From assembly GCA_963766995.1 (NCBI GenBank), contig CAVYCE010000001.1, positions 1,054,001-1,118,000 of the forward strand: a stretch of DNA of 64,000 nt. Direction: 5' to 3'. Made by a program: the position numbers and the translations under genes. Below, one piece after another: positions 35,601 to 43,480 of the stretch. The notes beneath the pieces are model-generated. The model saw only the letters and a program-made list of their open reading frames with translations. It did not search any database and was not told the origin of the DNA. The number at the start of each line of letters is the position of its first letter. The stretch's first letter is position 1. The DNA comes from Bog-473 sp963766995. GTDB lineage: Bacteria; Actinomycetota; Acidimicrobiia; Acidimicrobiales; RAAP-2.

Positions 35601-36903
35601 CCAGCTGCTGGGCCAGGACGTCAAGGGGTGCGATGGGGGGTACCAGCACATCAAGTCGGCCCGCACGCACGGCAGTGAGCAGCGCAGTGCACTCCACGAG
35701 CTCGTCTCGGGTCATGGGAAAGAGCCGGCCAGCCGGCGTTCCGTGCCGGTGATGATTGGCCCGGCCCACTCGCTGCAGGAAGGTGCCAATGGCCCGCGGG
35801 GATCCAATCTGGCAGACCAGCTCCACAGGACCGACATCAATGCCGAGCTCCAACGACGCGGTGGCCACCAATGCGCGCAGGTCACCGGCTCTCAGTCGCG
35901 TTTCGACGATGCGTCGACGGGCCGCCGACAGGCTGCCGTGGTGAGCCGCCACCAGGAGCGAAGCATCAACGTCTTTGTTCCCACTGCCGTCGGTCGCGCT
36001 CTGTTCCGAAAGGCGCTCGGCCAATTGATGGGCCACTCGCTCGGCCATCTTTCGGGTGTTGACGAAGATCAGGGTGGTGCGGTGCTCACCGGTGAGCTCG
36101 GCAATGCGGTCGAGGATGTCCCCGAACTGGCCGCCACTGGCCACCGCCTCCAATTCGCTCTGGGGCAGCTCGATGGCCACCTCCATGTCACGCGAATGCC
36201 CGCAATCGACGATCACCGTTGGCGGACGCTCAGGGTGTACTCCGCAGAGCAAACGGGCCACGACGTCGAGCGGGCGTTGCGTGGCCGAGAGTCCGATCCG
36301 TTGGAGGTGCCCGCCCGCTTCGGTCACCAAGCTGTCCAACCGCTCGAGACTCAAGGCCAAGTGACTGCCCCGCTTGTCGCGAGCCAGCGTGTGCACCTCG
36401 TCGACGATGACGGTGCGCACGCCACGCAACATGGCGCGGGAACTCGGCGCGGTGAGAAGGAGATAGAGCGATTCCGGGGTGGTCACCAATAGGTCGGGCG
36501 CGTGCTTGCGCATGGCAGTGCGCTCAGAGGCCGGCGTATCACCCGTGCGCACCGCCATTCGCAACTCCGGATCGGTGTAGCCGAGACGAGCTGCCTCCTC
36601 CTTGATCTCGGCCAGCGGGGTGAGCAAATTCTCGTGTACGTCGACCGCCAGCGCCCGCAGGGGCGAGACGTAGAGAACTTCGGGCAGGCCGCCTACTCGC
36701 GTCCCAGCCTCAGCGGCCCGGTAGGCGGCGTCGATGGCCACCAGGAAACCAGTCAACGTCTTGCCGGTGCCGGTGGGAGAGGCCACCAAGACGTCACGTC
36801 CTTCGGCGATGTGGGGCCACGCCTGGAACTGAGGCGCAGTCGGACCCTCAGGGAAGCGACGGGCGAACCAACTGGCCACCGCCGGGTGGAAGGACACGCT
36901 CAC
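32635..36903 (-). CDS. lhr: Lhr-like ATP-dependent DNA helicase
   Basis: A 1,422-residue superfamily 2 helicase. The core begins P-T-A-P-Q-F-Q-A-W-P, with Walker A A-S-P-T-G-T-G-K-T at about 41-49, D-E-V-H at 168-171, G-L-S-A-T-Q, and the second RecA-like domain with F-V-N-T-R-K-M-A-E and V-G-R-A-N-H. After the core come the winged-helix and Lhr-specific C-terminal domains, ending in the usual R-G-G-R-F-V-V-G region. Lhr unwinds 3'-tailed RNA:DNA and DNA duplexes and is induced by DNA damage in mycobacteria. Length is close to the mycobacterial protein. The start is GTG 36903. I see no LexA box upstream. It follows the patatin gene by 82 bases. Confidence 0.94.
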   Translation of the reverse strand: MSVSFHPAVASWFARRFPEGPTAPQFQAWPHIAEGRDVLVASPTGTGKTLTGFLVAIDAAYRAAEAGTRVGGLPEVLYVSPLRALAVDVHENLLTPLAEIKEEAARLGYTDPELRMAVRTGDTPASERTAMRKHAPDLLVTTPESLYLLLTAPSSRAMLRGVRTVIVDEVHTLARDKRGSHLALSLERLDSLVTEAGGHLQRIGLSATQRPLDVVARLLCGVHPERPPTVIVDCGHSRDMEVAIELPQSELEAVASGGQFGDILDRIAELTGEHRTTLIFVNTRKMAERVAHQLAERLSEQSATDGSGNKDVDASLLVAAHHGSLSAARRRIVETRLRAGDLRALVATASLELGIDVGPVELVCQIGSPRAIGTFLQRVGRANHHRHGTPAGRLFPMTRDELVECTALLTAVRAGRLDVLVPPIAPLDVLAQQLVAEVASVEERDVEWLWDMTRRAAPYAEVSRQDFDDVLGMVSEGIETGRGRRGAHLHHDGVNGRVRARRGARLAALTSGGAIPETGDYRVVLDPDGVTVGSVHEDFAIEAMAGDIFLLGTHSWRVSKVEVGTVRVHDAGDLPPTVPFWLGEAPARTAELSEAVSDLRAALEPLLLVSDGDGARRHVMDTAAVSMEVAQQVVAYCAAGLAALGHLPTRQRIVVERCFDDSEGSQLIVHAPYGGRVNRALGLALRKRFCVSFDFELQAAADDDTVVLSLGPQHSFPLTRVQSMLSSNTAREVLIQAVLPHPMLAARWRWNLNRALVLPRMRGGSRRPIHLQRMEADDLMAAVWPGLAACQENAPPGPVAVADHVLARQTVEDCLHEGLHVEGLVDLWAAVESGAVEVHTVDSPEPSPLAHGILSGRPFTFLDGAPLEERRTRALSITRGLGALDANGLPVPARELGTLDADAVAVVLEQVRPRPRTADELHDLLLSLIACRPLPEWSAWFDALVADGRAALTDGCWVATERATLAASLNDDDEAAAACMSGHLQVAGPVTVDQLISSDRFPTGAPSGAPLSLARAHTALARLEATGSAIELPDGRWCARHLLVRLHGASRQRRRGFVEAIPIADYVRFLAEWQHATPASRLDGRGGLLMVLEQLQGIEAPSAEWEAHILPTRIREYDPRWLDELCLAGEVMWGRLTPQAERVGRAGTPSSSTPLAFVLREDFPFMLRAVRAGMAAPEPKIGAAADVLEVLRSRGACFRPELAQLAGRLPAEIDEGLWDLVARGIVTADAFSAVRSLLSARDRWRTRTYRQGGSRARGRPGLSRRHAPPGSGIGEGRWALLPVHEDAVVDPLQPVNEELAESVAWQLLARWGVVAWEVWSRESFRVPWREVVWAMRRLEARGLALGGRFVVGIAGEQYALPEAAALLQRVHRSAPTGEQLVIAGADPLNVTGSIAGGTRVPMRRHQQVILKDGLVVDAQQVS

Positions 36904-36985
36904 GGGACCATTTCACCAGGGTCCTGTGACAACGGCACGGGGCAGACGAAACGGGAGGTCCCCGGGCGCCAATCTCGGAGGGACA

Positions 36986-37900
36986 TCAGGGGGCCAACGT
37001 GAGGGCGTGCGAGGTACCGGCATAGCGGTCCATGACCTCGGCCACCTCAGTTCGTCCCTCCTGAATCAATGCGGCTGTGCCGGAGAAGTCGCGATACTGC
37101 CCGGACGGTTCGCCGCCGCCGCTAAAGACCACTACCTCTACTCCGGGAGGCAGCATGGCCAGCTCTCGGACGAACCGGGCGTGGATGGCCACGAAGAAAG
37201 CAGTGAGGGCAGCCTCAGCTGGTCGCCTGGGTTGCCGAGGGTGGTAGTGCAACGGGCCGCACAGCAACACGAAGATTCGGGTGCAGCCGGCCTGTATGGC
37301 GCGGCTGATGGGCACGTTGTTGACGACACCACCATCGACGAGCACATCGCCGTCAATGATGACGGGAGGAAAGATGGAAGGAATGGCCGCGGAGGCGAGA
37401 ATGGCATTGAGCGCGTTCCCGTGACCGATCCAGCGCTCCCGCCCGTCGGTCAGTGACGTGGTCACCACCTCCACGGGGATGACGGAGTCCTGAAGATCCT
37501 CAAAGTCGATGCCCGCCTCAATGATGGAGCGCAATCCGGCGTTGGAATGAACGGCCGCCCGCTTTTGGAGGAAGGCCCAGGGCCCGTCCAGCGCTCCTCG
37601 GGGAAAAATGTCGGTCCCGGTGAGGTTGGTCCAGATGGTGGCCATCTTCGCAATGCCCTCTTTGGTGGGATTGCTGGCATACGCCGCGCCGTTGATGGCC
37701 CCAACCGAAGCGCCGAATACTCGATCGGCCCGGATGCCCCGATCCACCAGCTCAGCCAGCATGCCGATCTGCACCGCCCCGCGGCTGCCACCACCAGCCA
37801 AGACGAAGGCTGTTCGCGGTCCCTCAGTCGCAGTGACGTCGGTGCTGTGGCTCGCCCGGTTGGCCCAGCGAGAACGGATTCGCTCGGACCAGGCGCTCAT
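36986..37900 (-). CDS. Patatin-like phospholipase (RssA/NTE type)
   Basis: A 304-residue alpha-beta hydrolase with the Ser-Asp dyad of patatins. The oxyanion hole is V-L-A-G-G-G-S-R-G near residues 34-42, the nucleophile elbow G-A-S-V-G at about 64-68, and the catalytic Asp in D-G-G-V-V-N-N-V-P near 189. The family removes acyl chains from membrane lipids. There is no signal peptide, so it is likely cytoplasmic or peripheral. Its ATG overlaps the stop of the small membrane protein gene (37897-37900), which is therefore upstream in the same operon and may anchor or regulate it. lhr lies downstream on the same strand. Confidence 0.92.
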   Translation of the reverse strand: MSAWSERIRSRWANRASHSTDVTATEGPRTAFVLAGGGSRGAVQIGMLAELVDRGIRADRVFGASVGAINGAAYASNPTKEGIAKMATIWTNLTGTDIFPRGALDGPWAFLQKRAAVHSNAGLRSIIEAGIDFEDLQDSVIPVEVVTTSLTDGRERWIGHGNALNAILASAAIPSIFPPVIIDGDVLVDGGVVNNVPISRAIQAGCTRIFVLLCGPLHYHPRQPRRPAEAALTAFFVAIHARFVRELAMLPPGVEVVVFSGGGEPSGQYRDFSGTAALIQEGRTEVAEVMDRYAGTSHALTLAP

Positions 37901-38142
37901 TCGGGATCGCTAGCAGCAGGAGGTACGAGCGGGGATTGGTCGCCCTTGGGAACGATGCCGTACGGCACGGTCCCCCCGTCCATCTGGCGTTGACGCCACT
38001 CCGCCCGAAGGGAGCGATCCCGGCGGATCACCCAGGCCAGCGTGAGCACCACCAAGACGACCATTGCCACCACGAAAAATCCGAAGAGCGCGTAGCCCGC
38101 AACATCTGATGCCAGCAGTACCGACATGGCGCCCAGATGCAT
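37897..38142 (-). CDS. Small membrane protein of unknown function
   Basis: An 81-residue protein with one long hydrophobic helix (V-A-G-Y-A-L-F-G-F-F-V-V-A-M-V-V-L-V-V-L) followed by a highly charged cytoplasmic tail (R-R-D-R-S-L-R-A-E-W-R-Q-R-Q). The tail ends with P-P-A-A-S-D-P-E. ATG 38142 is supported by GGAG 5 bases before it; a start further upstream adds an unlikely leader. Its stop overlaps the patatin start by 4 bases, which suggests translational coupling and a joint function. A single-span anchor of this shape could recruit the phospholipase to the membrane. I do not recognise a family. Confidence 0.75.
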   Translation of the reverse strand: MHLGAMSVLLASDVAGYALFGFFVVAMVVLVVLTLAWVIRRDRSLRAEWRQRQMDGGTVPYGIVPKGDQSPLVPPAASDPE

Positions 38143-38237
38143 CACCTCTCCAGGGTAGAGGAGCTGCGGGCTGTCCCACACCCCTCTCCAGGGACCCCCC
38201 CTTCATGGGTGTCACACCCTCCAGGCAGAGTGGCGGC

Positions 38238-39092
38238 ATGGTTCTCACTGCCCCCGGCCAACCCCACGCACTGGCGGCAACGAGCTTGGAAGGCCAGAGG
38301 AGCCTCCCGCCGGGGAAAGAGGTCCTGGCCCTTCTGCGCGATGGCTCGGGGCGACGGCCGACGTTCGACCCGGGTTTGGCCGGAGGTATGCGGGCCTGGT
38401 TGGAGGACGCGGCCGGGCAGCTGGCACGGGCGCGGGGCGAGGGTCCCGTCTTGTATCTCGGGTCACGCCTGATCACTGGCGAGGACGACCACACTTGGGT
38501 GGAAGGCGGGTGCTCTATGGAATTGGTGACGTCGTGTCTGGTCCGCGCCCTCTTCCGCCAGATCGTCCTGTCCGGCTCGCTGGGCGATCCGCTCGGTGAC
38601 GCGATGGAGGCTCTTGCGGTCGAAGGCGGTCGCGAACACATGCTCCGGTTCGTGCGCGAGTTGAGCGCTGACGATCGGGCGTCCTTAGCCAGTGGTGTGG
38701 TCACTCATGCCGAACACCTCATGGCACTCACACCTCGTTTCGCCCCCGCCTGGCTCCCGCGGACCAATGATCGAGTGTCGATTCCGTTGGCCGGTGGGCG
38801 GGTGGTGCTCACTGGCACCTTCGATCTCATCATCGGCGCACCCCTGGCGGGGAGGGCATCGCTGTGCGCGGTCGGCATCTGCACGGGCGACCGCTGGGCG
38901 TCAGCGCGGACGGGTCTCCATTTCATGGCCTTGCTGGAGACCTTGCGTAGCGGTACCCCTCCGTTCCGGGTGGCCTTGTTGCAATCAGGTTCGGGTCGAT
39001 ATGGCGTGGAAGATGTCCAGGAAGAGCACGTCGGGGCCATGGTCGGCCAACTGGCCGGGAGAATGGAAGAGCTTGCGGTGTCCAATGTCTGA
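38238..39092 (+). CDS. Unrecognised protein with a PD-(D/E)XK-like C-terminal module, upstream partner
   Basis: A 284-residue protein with no signal peptide. The C-terminal third has the outline of a RecB/Cas4-type nuclease: a beta-hairpin V-V-L-T-G-T-F-D-L-I-I-G carrying the expected Asp, a second strand C-A-V-G-I-C-T-G where D-x-K-T-G would normally be, then S-A-R-T-G-L-H-F-M-A-L-L-E-T-L-R and F-R-V-A-L-L-Q-S-G. The second catalytic acid and Lys are missing, so it is probably not active as a nuclease. The ATG at 38238 follows GGCGGC rather than a good ribosome binding site. It overlaps the next gene by 8 bases, and both carry the same C-terminal pattern. Fold assignment is inference. Confidence 0.65.
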   Translation: MVLTAPGQPHALAATSLEGQRSLPPGKEVLALLRDGSGRRPTFDPGLAGGMRAWLEDAAGQLARARGEGPVLYLGSRLITGEDDHTWVEGGCSMELVTSCLVRALFRQIVLSGSLGDPLGDAMEALAVEGGREHMLRFVRELSADDRASLASGVVTHAEHLMALTPRFAPAWLPRTNDRVSIPLAGGRVVLTGTFDLIIGAPLAGRASLCAVGICTGDRWASARTGLHFMALLETLRSGTPPFRVALLQSGSGRYGVEDVQEEHVGAMVGQLAGRMEELAVSNV

Positions 39093-39903
39093 GACTGCTG
39101 GCTTGACCGGTGTGCTGCTCCATCCCCTCCAATCGGGTCAGAGTGGCGAGTTGTGGGAGACAACCTCCGAGTGTGCAGCAGCACTGAGGGGATTGGCAGC
39201 GGAGCGCCGAGGTGGCCCGATCCGGCTCACCGATCACCACATCCGGCAAGCGCTGGCTCCGATGCCGACTCGCCCGACCCCCTTCGTCTGGTCTGCCCGA
39301 ACGGCGCGCCGGGGACTTGGGCTGGCCGCGCTTCGCCTGTTGGTGGATGGTTCGGTACGCACCCCAATCGAAGGGGTGCGAGCGCAGATGGTCCAAGCCA
39401 TGCGCGTTGGCCTAGGTCAGCGGCCAACGTCTTCATTGGAACAATGGCTCTCGACCCTGCCAGCGGCGGGCCGGGCCATCGTGGCCGCAGAAGCAACGAC
39501 CTGGGTGACCCCCCTCTTGACGGCACTGGATTGGTCGGCCTTCGACGAGCGCCCGCTCATCGGGCGAGATCATTGGTGGGACAGCCCGAGCTCCGCCTTG
39601 CTCGGACTGCGCAGCCGGGCCGAAGTTCGGTCCACGGTGCGGGACGCAGAAGGAGTGGTGCGATCGGTCCACTTGGTCGTCCTGAGTGGGGCCCGGCGGC
39701 CATCGTCACGGGCTGAACTGAGCGTGGTAGCGCTGGTCGAAGCACTCCGACGCCAGACAGGCGTCATGCCCGGCCGAGTGGTCGGATGGTGGCCCGAGTC
39801 CGGCCTCTCCGTTCGTGTCGATGTCGATCACACCGTGCTCAGACAGGGTGTGGACACCGTGTCCCAGGCCCTTCTCGGGGTTCCGGCCAAAGCTGCGGCG
39901 TAG
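39085..39903 (+). CDS. Unrecognised protein, diverged partner of the preceding gene
   Basis: A 272-residue protein that begins at an ATG inside the end of the previous gene (ATGTCTGA overlap). Its C-terminal part repeats the pattern of the upstream protein: S-V-H-L-V-V-L-S-G-A-R-R-P-S-S-R-A-E-L-S, V-V-A-L-V-E-A-L-R, M-P-G-R-V-V-G-W-W-P and L-S-V-R-V-D-V-D. The shared L-V-E-A-L-R / L-L-E-T-L-R helix and the following strand suggest common descent. No intact D-x-K nuclease triad is visible. The N-terminal half (T-D-H-H-I-R-Q-A-L) has no parallel in the partner. The coupling suggests a heterodimer. Function unknown. Confidence 0.65.
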   Translation: MSETAGLTGVLLHPLQSGQSGELWETTSECAAALRGLAAERRGGPIRLTDHHIRQALAPMPTRPTPFVWSARTARRGLGLAALRLLVDGSVRTPIEGVRAQMVQAMRVGLGQRPTSSLEQWLSTLPAAGRAIVAAEATTWVTPLLTALDWSAFDERPLIGRDHWWDSPSSALLGLRSRAEVRSTVRDAEGVVRSVHLVVLSGARRPSSRAELSVVALVEALRRQTGVMPGRVVGWWPESGLSVRVDVDHTVLRQGVDTVSQALLGVPAKAAA

Positions 39904-39937
39904 GGGTGCCCTGAGGTGGCCTATCGTGGCCGCCCCC

Positions 39938-41770
39938 ATGCCGACACGAAATGACATCAGAAATGTGGCCATTGTGGCCCACGTTGACCACGGAAAAACC
40001 ACCTTGGTTGACGCCATGCTGCGCCAGACCGGCGCTTTTGGCGCGCACCAGGAGATGACCGACCGGGTCATGGACTCGGGTGACTTGGAGCGTGAGAAGG
40101 GCATCACCATCCTGGCCAAGAACACGGCCGTGCGCTGGGGCGGCGTGAAGATGAACGTGATCGATACCCCTGGCCACGCCGACTTCGGCGGCGAGGTGGA
40201 GCGCGGGCTCAACATGGTCGACGGCGTCCTGCTTCTAGTGGACGCCTCGGAAGGCCCCCTCCCGCAGACCCGTTTCGTCTTGCGTAAGGCGCTGGAAGCG
40301 CGGTTGCCCGTCGTACTGGTGATCAACAAAGTGGACAGGGCAGATGCCCGCATTGACGAGGTGGTCAATCAGGTCGAAGAACTCTTCCTTGACCTCGATG
40401 CCGATGAGCATCAAATCGACTTCCCCATCCTCTATGCCAATGCCAAGGCCGGATGGGTCAGCACCGAGAAGGGCGTCGAAGGCGTCAATGTCAACCCGCT
40501 CTTTCAAGCGATCATCGATCACATCCCGGCACCGCAATACGACGAAGGCATGCACACACAGGCGTTGGTCTGCAATCTGAGTGCGTCGCCTTACCTCGGC
40601 CGACTGGCCATCTGTCGCATTTACAACGGTGAGTTGAAGAAGGGCAGCACCGTGTCGTGGTGCAAGCTCGACGGCACCTTCGAGAAGACGAAAATCACGG
40701 AGATGTACGTCACCGAGTCCCTGGAACAAGTGGCATCCGAATCAGCTGGTCCCGGCGAAATCGTTTCAGTGGCCGGCATCGCCGAAGTGACCATTGGTGA
40801 GACACTGGCCGACGCCGAGAATCCAGTGGCTCTCCCGGCCATCACGGTGGACGAGCCGAGTCTGGCCATGACTATCGGCATCAACACGTCGCCTTTGTCG
40901 GGACAAGACGGCACGAAGCTGACAGCCCGCCTATTGAAGACCCGCCTCGACACCGAACTCATCGGAAACGTGGCCATCCGAGTCGAGAACACCGATCGAC
41001 CCGACCTGTGGGAAGTGCTCGGTCGAGGCGAGCTGCAGCTGGCCGTCCTGGTCGAGACCATGCGACGCGAGGGATTCGAACTGACGGTGGGCAAACCACA
41101 GGTCGTGACCCGGGAGATTGACGGCAAGGTCTGTGAGCCGATGGAGCGGGTATCCATAGACGTGCCGGACGAGTACCTGGGCGTCGTGACTCAGTTGCTG
41201 GCGCTCCGCAAGGGCACCATGTTGGAAATGGTCAATCACGGCACCGGATGGGTGCGGTTGGACTACAAGGTGCCGGCCCGTGGCCTCATCGGCTTCCGTA
41301 CCGAATTCCTGACCGAGACTCGCGGCACCGGGATTTTGCACCACATCTTCGACGGCTGGGAGCCGTGGCATGGTGAGCTCAAGACGCGCCGCAATGGATC
41401 AATGGTTTCGGACCGTCGCGGCATGACGACGACATTCGCCTTAATGAATCTGCAGGAGCGCGGGACCATGATCGTCGGCCCGGCCGAGGAAGTCTACGAA
41501 GGCATGGTCATTGGAGAGAACGCCCGCCAAGAAGAGATGGACGTCAATCCCACCAAGGAAAAGAAGCTCAACAACATTCGCTCGGCGAACGCCGAGGAGT
41601 TCGAGCGCTTGACTCCGGTGATGTCCTTCTCGCTGGAACACGCGCTTGAGTTCATTTCCGACGACGAGTGCGTCGAGGTCACGCCCAAAGTGGTGCGCCT
41701 GCGCAAGGTGACGCTCGACCAGGCCATCAGGGGCCGAGCCCGCAGCCGCGCCCGTGATCAGACGTCCTGA
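39938..41770 (+). CDS. typA: Translational GTPase TypA/BipA
   Basis: A 610-residue ribosome-associated GTPase of the elongation factor family. G1 is A-H-V-D-H-G-K-T-T, G2 the R-E-K-G-I-T-I stretch, G3 D-T-P-G-H-A-D-F, G4 N-K-V-D. The C-terminal domain includes G-L-I-G-F-R-T-E-F and G-T-G-I-L-H-H-I-F, typical of TypA, which acts on 50S assembly and stress adaptation. ATG 39938 is used, with the M-P-T-R-N-D-I-R-N-V-A-I-V-A-H-V-D start. TATCGT at 39922-39927 lies 11 bases upstream, which implies a leader of only a few bases. A tRNA-Ser follows downstream. Confidence 0.95.
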   Translation: MPTRNDIRNVAIVAHVDHGKTTLVDAMLRQTGAFGAHQEMTDRVMDSGDLEREKGITILAKNTAVRWGGVKMNVIDTPGHADFGGEVERGLNMVDGVLLLVDASEGPLPQTRFVLRKALEARLPVVLVINKVDRADARIDEVVNQVEELFLDLDADEHQIDFPILYANAKAGWVSTEKGVEGVNVNPLFQAIIDHIPAPQYDEGMHTQALVCNLSASPYLGRLAICRIYNGELKKGSTVSWCKLDGTFEKTKITEMYVTESLEQVASESAGPGEIVSVAGIAEVTIGETLADAENPVALPAITVDEPSLAMTIGINTSPLSGQDGTKLTARLLKTRLDTELIGNVAIRVENTDRPDLWEVLGRGELQLAVLVETMRREGFELTVGKPQVVTREIDGKVCEPMERVSIDVPDEYLGVVTQLLALRKGTMLEMVNHGTGWVRLDYKVPARGLIGFRTEFLTETRGTGILHHIFDGWEPWHGELKTRRNGSMVSDRRGMTTTFALMNLQERGTMIVGPAEEVYEGMVIGENARQEEMDVNPTKEKKLNNIRSANAEEFERLTPVMSFSLEHALEFISDDECVEVTPKVVRLRKVTLDQAIRGRARSRARDQTS

Positions 41771-41811
41771 GGAACGAGCTGGCGGTACTGCTCACCTAGC
41801 ATGAGCCATCT

Positions 41812-41899
41812 GGAGGGATGGCAGAGTGGACGAATGCGCAGCTCTTGAAAAGCTGTGAGGCGCAAGCTTCCGTGGGTTCGAATCCCACTCCCTCCGCCA
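41812..41899 (+). tRNA. tRNA-Ser (TGA)
   Basis: Acceptor stem GGAGGGA (41812-41818) pairs with TCCCTCC (41889-41895), discriminator G, and CCA is encoded (41897-41899). The anticodon stem CAGCT/AGCTG encloses CTTGAAA, giving anticodon TGA. The long variable arm is present and the T-arm holds GGTTCGAATCC. It marks the start of a stretch of accessory genes, but no direct copy of its 3' end is seen downstream in the window. Confidence 0.96.
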
Positions 41900-42089
41900 G
41901 AAGACGACGTGGTCGAAAGTTAACCTGGGATCCCTGGTGCGAAGGGCAATATCTTGTCCGCCCCCCATGCCTCCCGAATGATTCTTATTCAATCCCCTCA
42001 CCCCAAGGTGACATTTACCCGGCGGCTACCGCGACCTCCAATTCAGCCTGGCCGAAGTCGCGTTCTCATGTCCTCAAACCCTCAACTCC

Positions 42090-42512
42090 TCAGATTGCGC
42101 GTGGTCTCTTCACTTGATCCGATGTCAGTAGTCCGATCTCTGAAAGAGCATGTCCTCGAGGGCATTGCCAAGAGGCCATCCCGTTGATTTTTCTGGGCTC
42201 CGCGATGACCTCATGAACTGCACATTCGGGCCATGCCTCCCATAGTTCATCAAAAACATGATCCCTGAGATAGTCAACGACATTCATGATCACGTCCTGC
42301 TGATCTCCTGGGCTCAGAATAAGCGGAGTTGAATAGGAGCCATTCCAGGACAGAGTCACTGAACCCGAGATTTCTACGAGCGCGATCTCAGGCTGTTCCC
42401 GACCAGTTGACTTGACATAGTCATGAACCAACAGACGGGCCGCCTCAAACAGATCATTCGAATTAGGTGAGGTCGTAATTGACCCAACAGTCAAGAGTGA
42501 CCGTCTCTGCAT
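42090..42512 (-). CDS. Hypothetical protein
   Basis: A 140-residue protein with no signal peptide or membrane segment. Helix-like N-terminal half (D-L-F-E-A-A-R-L-L-V-H-D-Y-V), then D-E-L-W-E-A-W-P-E-C-A-V-H-E and S-W-Q-C-P-R-G-H-A. A Cys/His-spaced pattern (C-x2-H near residue 97 and C-x3-G-H near 117) could bind a metal, in the way seen in small orphan proteins of accessory regions. The 3' end of the upstream esterase gene overlaps its start by 22 bases. Codon use is less GC-rich than the core genes nearby. No family is recognised. Confidence 0.6.
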   Translation of the reverse strand: MQRRSLLTVGSITTSPNSNDLFEAARLLVHDYVKSTGREQPEIALVEISGSVTLSWNGSYSTPLILSPGDQQDVIMNVVDYLRDHVFDELWEAWPECAVHEVIAEPRKINGMASWQCPRGHALSEIGLLTSDQVKRPRAI

Positions 42513-43432
42513 CGTTGGTCCATTGCCATCTTCACCAGGTCGAGGTCATTGAGCCAGGCGATGAACAGATCCGTCCAGTGATCGGACGGCATCCCCTGCC
42601 GCACCATGCCAAATCCGTGTGCGCCTCGTGCAAACAGATGGAGCTCTGACGAACGGTTCGCGGCCGACCAGTCGGCGTGAAGACCTTCGACGATTTTCTT
42701 GAGTATGTCGTCTTGTGCAGCGGCGGTGAACAGCGGAGGAGCGTCGCTTGGAACTGTCGCCCCGCGTGTCTCCCCGCCGTAGATCGGGGCAATGAACGCC
42801 ACCTGTGCGGCTTTCGGATTGAGGGCAACGTCAACGATCAGAAACGCCCCCGCCGAGAAGCCGATCATTCCGACCTTGTCAGGGTTGACTCCGAACCGCT
42901 CGGCATTCTCACGTACAACTTCAATCGCTCGCCGGCCATCGTCGGCACAGGCGGACCTGGCTTCCAGATAGGTGGACTCCAATTCAGTACCAGGTCCAAT
43001 CAAGTCGCTGATGGCGCGTGGCCACATCTTTGCCGTGAGGCCCGCAGCCAGGCCGGCATCAAGCGACGCCTGCGCGGCTTCGAATGCCTTTTGGTCAGGA
43101 TTAGTGGCTCGAACCCGGTATTTGAGTAAAAAGACCGTGTAACCCAATTCGGTCAGCCAGGGGGCGACATCGAGCCCTTCGTGCGTCCATGCGTTGATGG
43201 TCCACCCACCCCCAGGGACCACGATGACGCCAACTCCGTTGGCGGAACTTTGCGGTGAAAATACCGTGATCGTCGGATCGGAAATATTGCGTATGAAACT
43301 TGTCCCTGCCGCGACTCCGACTGTCACGGGAAACTCCACCTCAGGCGGGACCCCATCTATGTGCGTCGGCGGACCGTCGGGCCAGAGTTTGATGATCTCA
43401 AGCGGGTCCGCAGCATTCTTCGTCATGGCCAC
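42491..43432 (-). CDS. Alpha/beta hydrolase (BD-FAE-like esterase)
   Basis: A 313-residue carbohydrate-esterase-like hydrolase. V-I-V-V-P-G-G-G-W forms the oxyanion hole, the nucleophile elbow is G-F-S-A-G, an Asp lies in A-A-Q-D-D, and the catalytic His in G-A-H-G-F-G. It resembles the acetyl-xylan-esterase/BD-FAE group, which removes acyl groups from polysaccharide or other esters. No signal peptide is seen, so it acts inside the cell or is released otherwise. It is the upstream member of a pair with the 140-residue protein. The gene lies in the accessory stretch after tRNA-Ser. Confidence 0.9.
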   Translation of the reverse strand: MAMTKNAADPLEIIKLWPDGPPTHIDGVPPEVEFPVTVGVAAGTSFIRNISDPTITVFSPQSSANGVGVIVVPGGGWTINAWTHEGLDVAPWLTELGYTVFLLKYRVRATNPDQKAFEAAQASLDAGLAAGLTAKMWPRAISDLIGPGTELESTYLEARSACADDGRRAIEVVRENAERFGVNPDKVGMIGFSAGAFLIVDVALNPKAAQVAFIAPIYGGETRGATVPSDAPPLFTAAAQDDILKKIVEGLHADWSAANRSSELHLFARGAHGFGMVRQGMPSDHWTDLFIAWLNDLDLVKMAMDQRCRDGHS

Positions 43433-43480
43433 AGCATGCCTGATGATTCTGTAGCCCGCCTCGACTCGTGTGGGGCTGCT

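Noticed and set aside
35242..36492. Long open frame antisense to lhr (416 codons)
   Set aside because: Composition is that of a frame shadow, and lhr motifs on the minus strand explain the stretch fully.
41900..42089. Attachment site or direct repeat of the tRNA-Ser 3' end
   Set aside because: I looked for copies of the T-arm and acceptor sequence through 46 kb and found none; no integrase is present.
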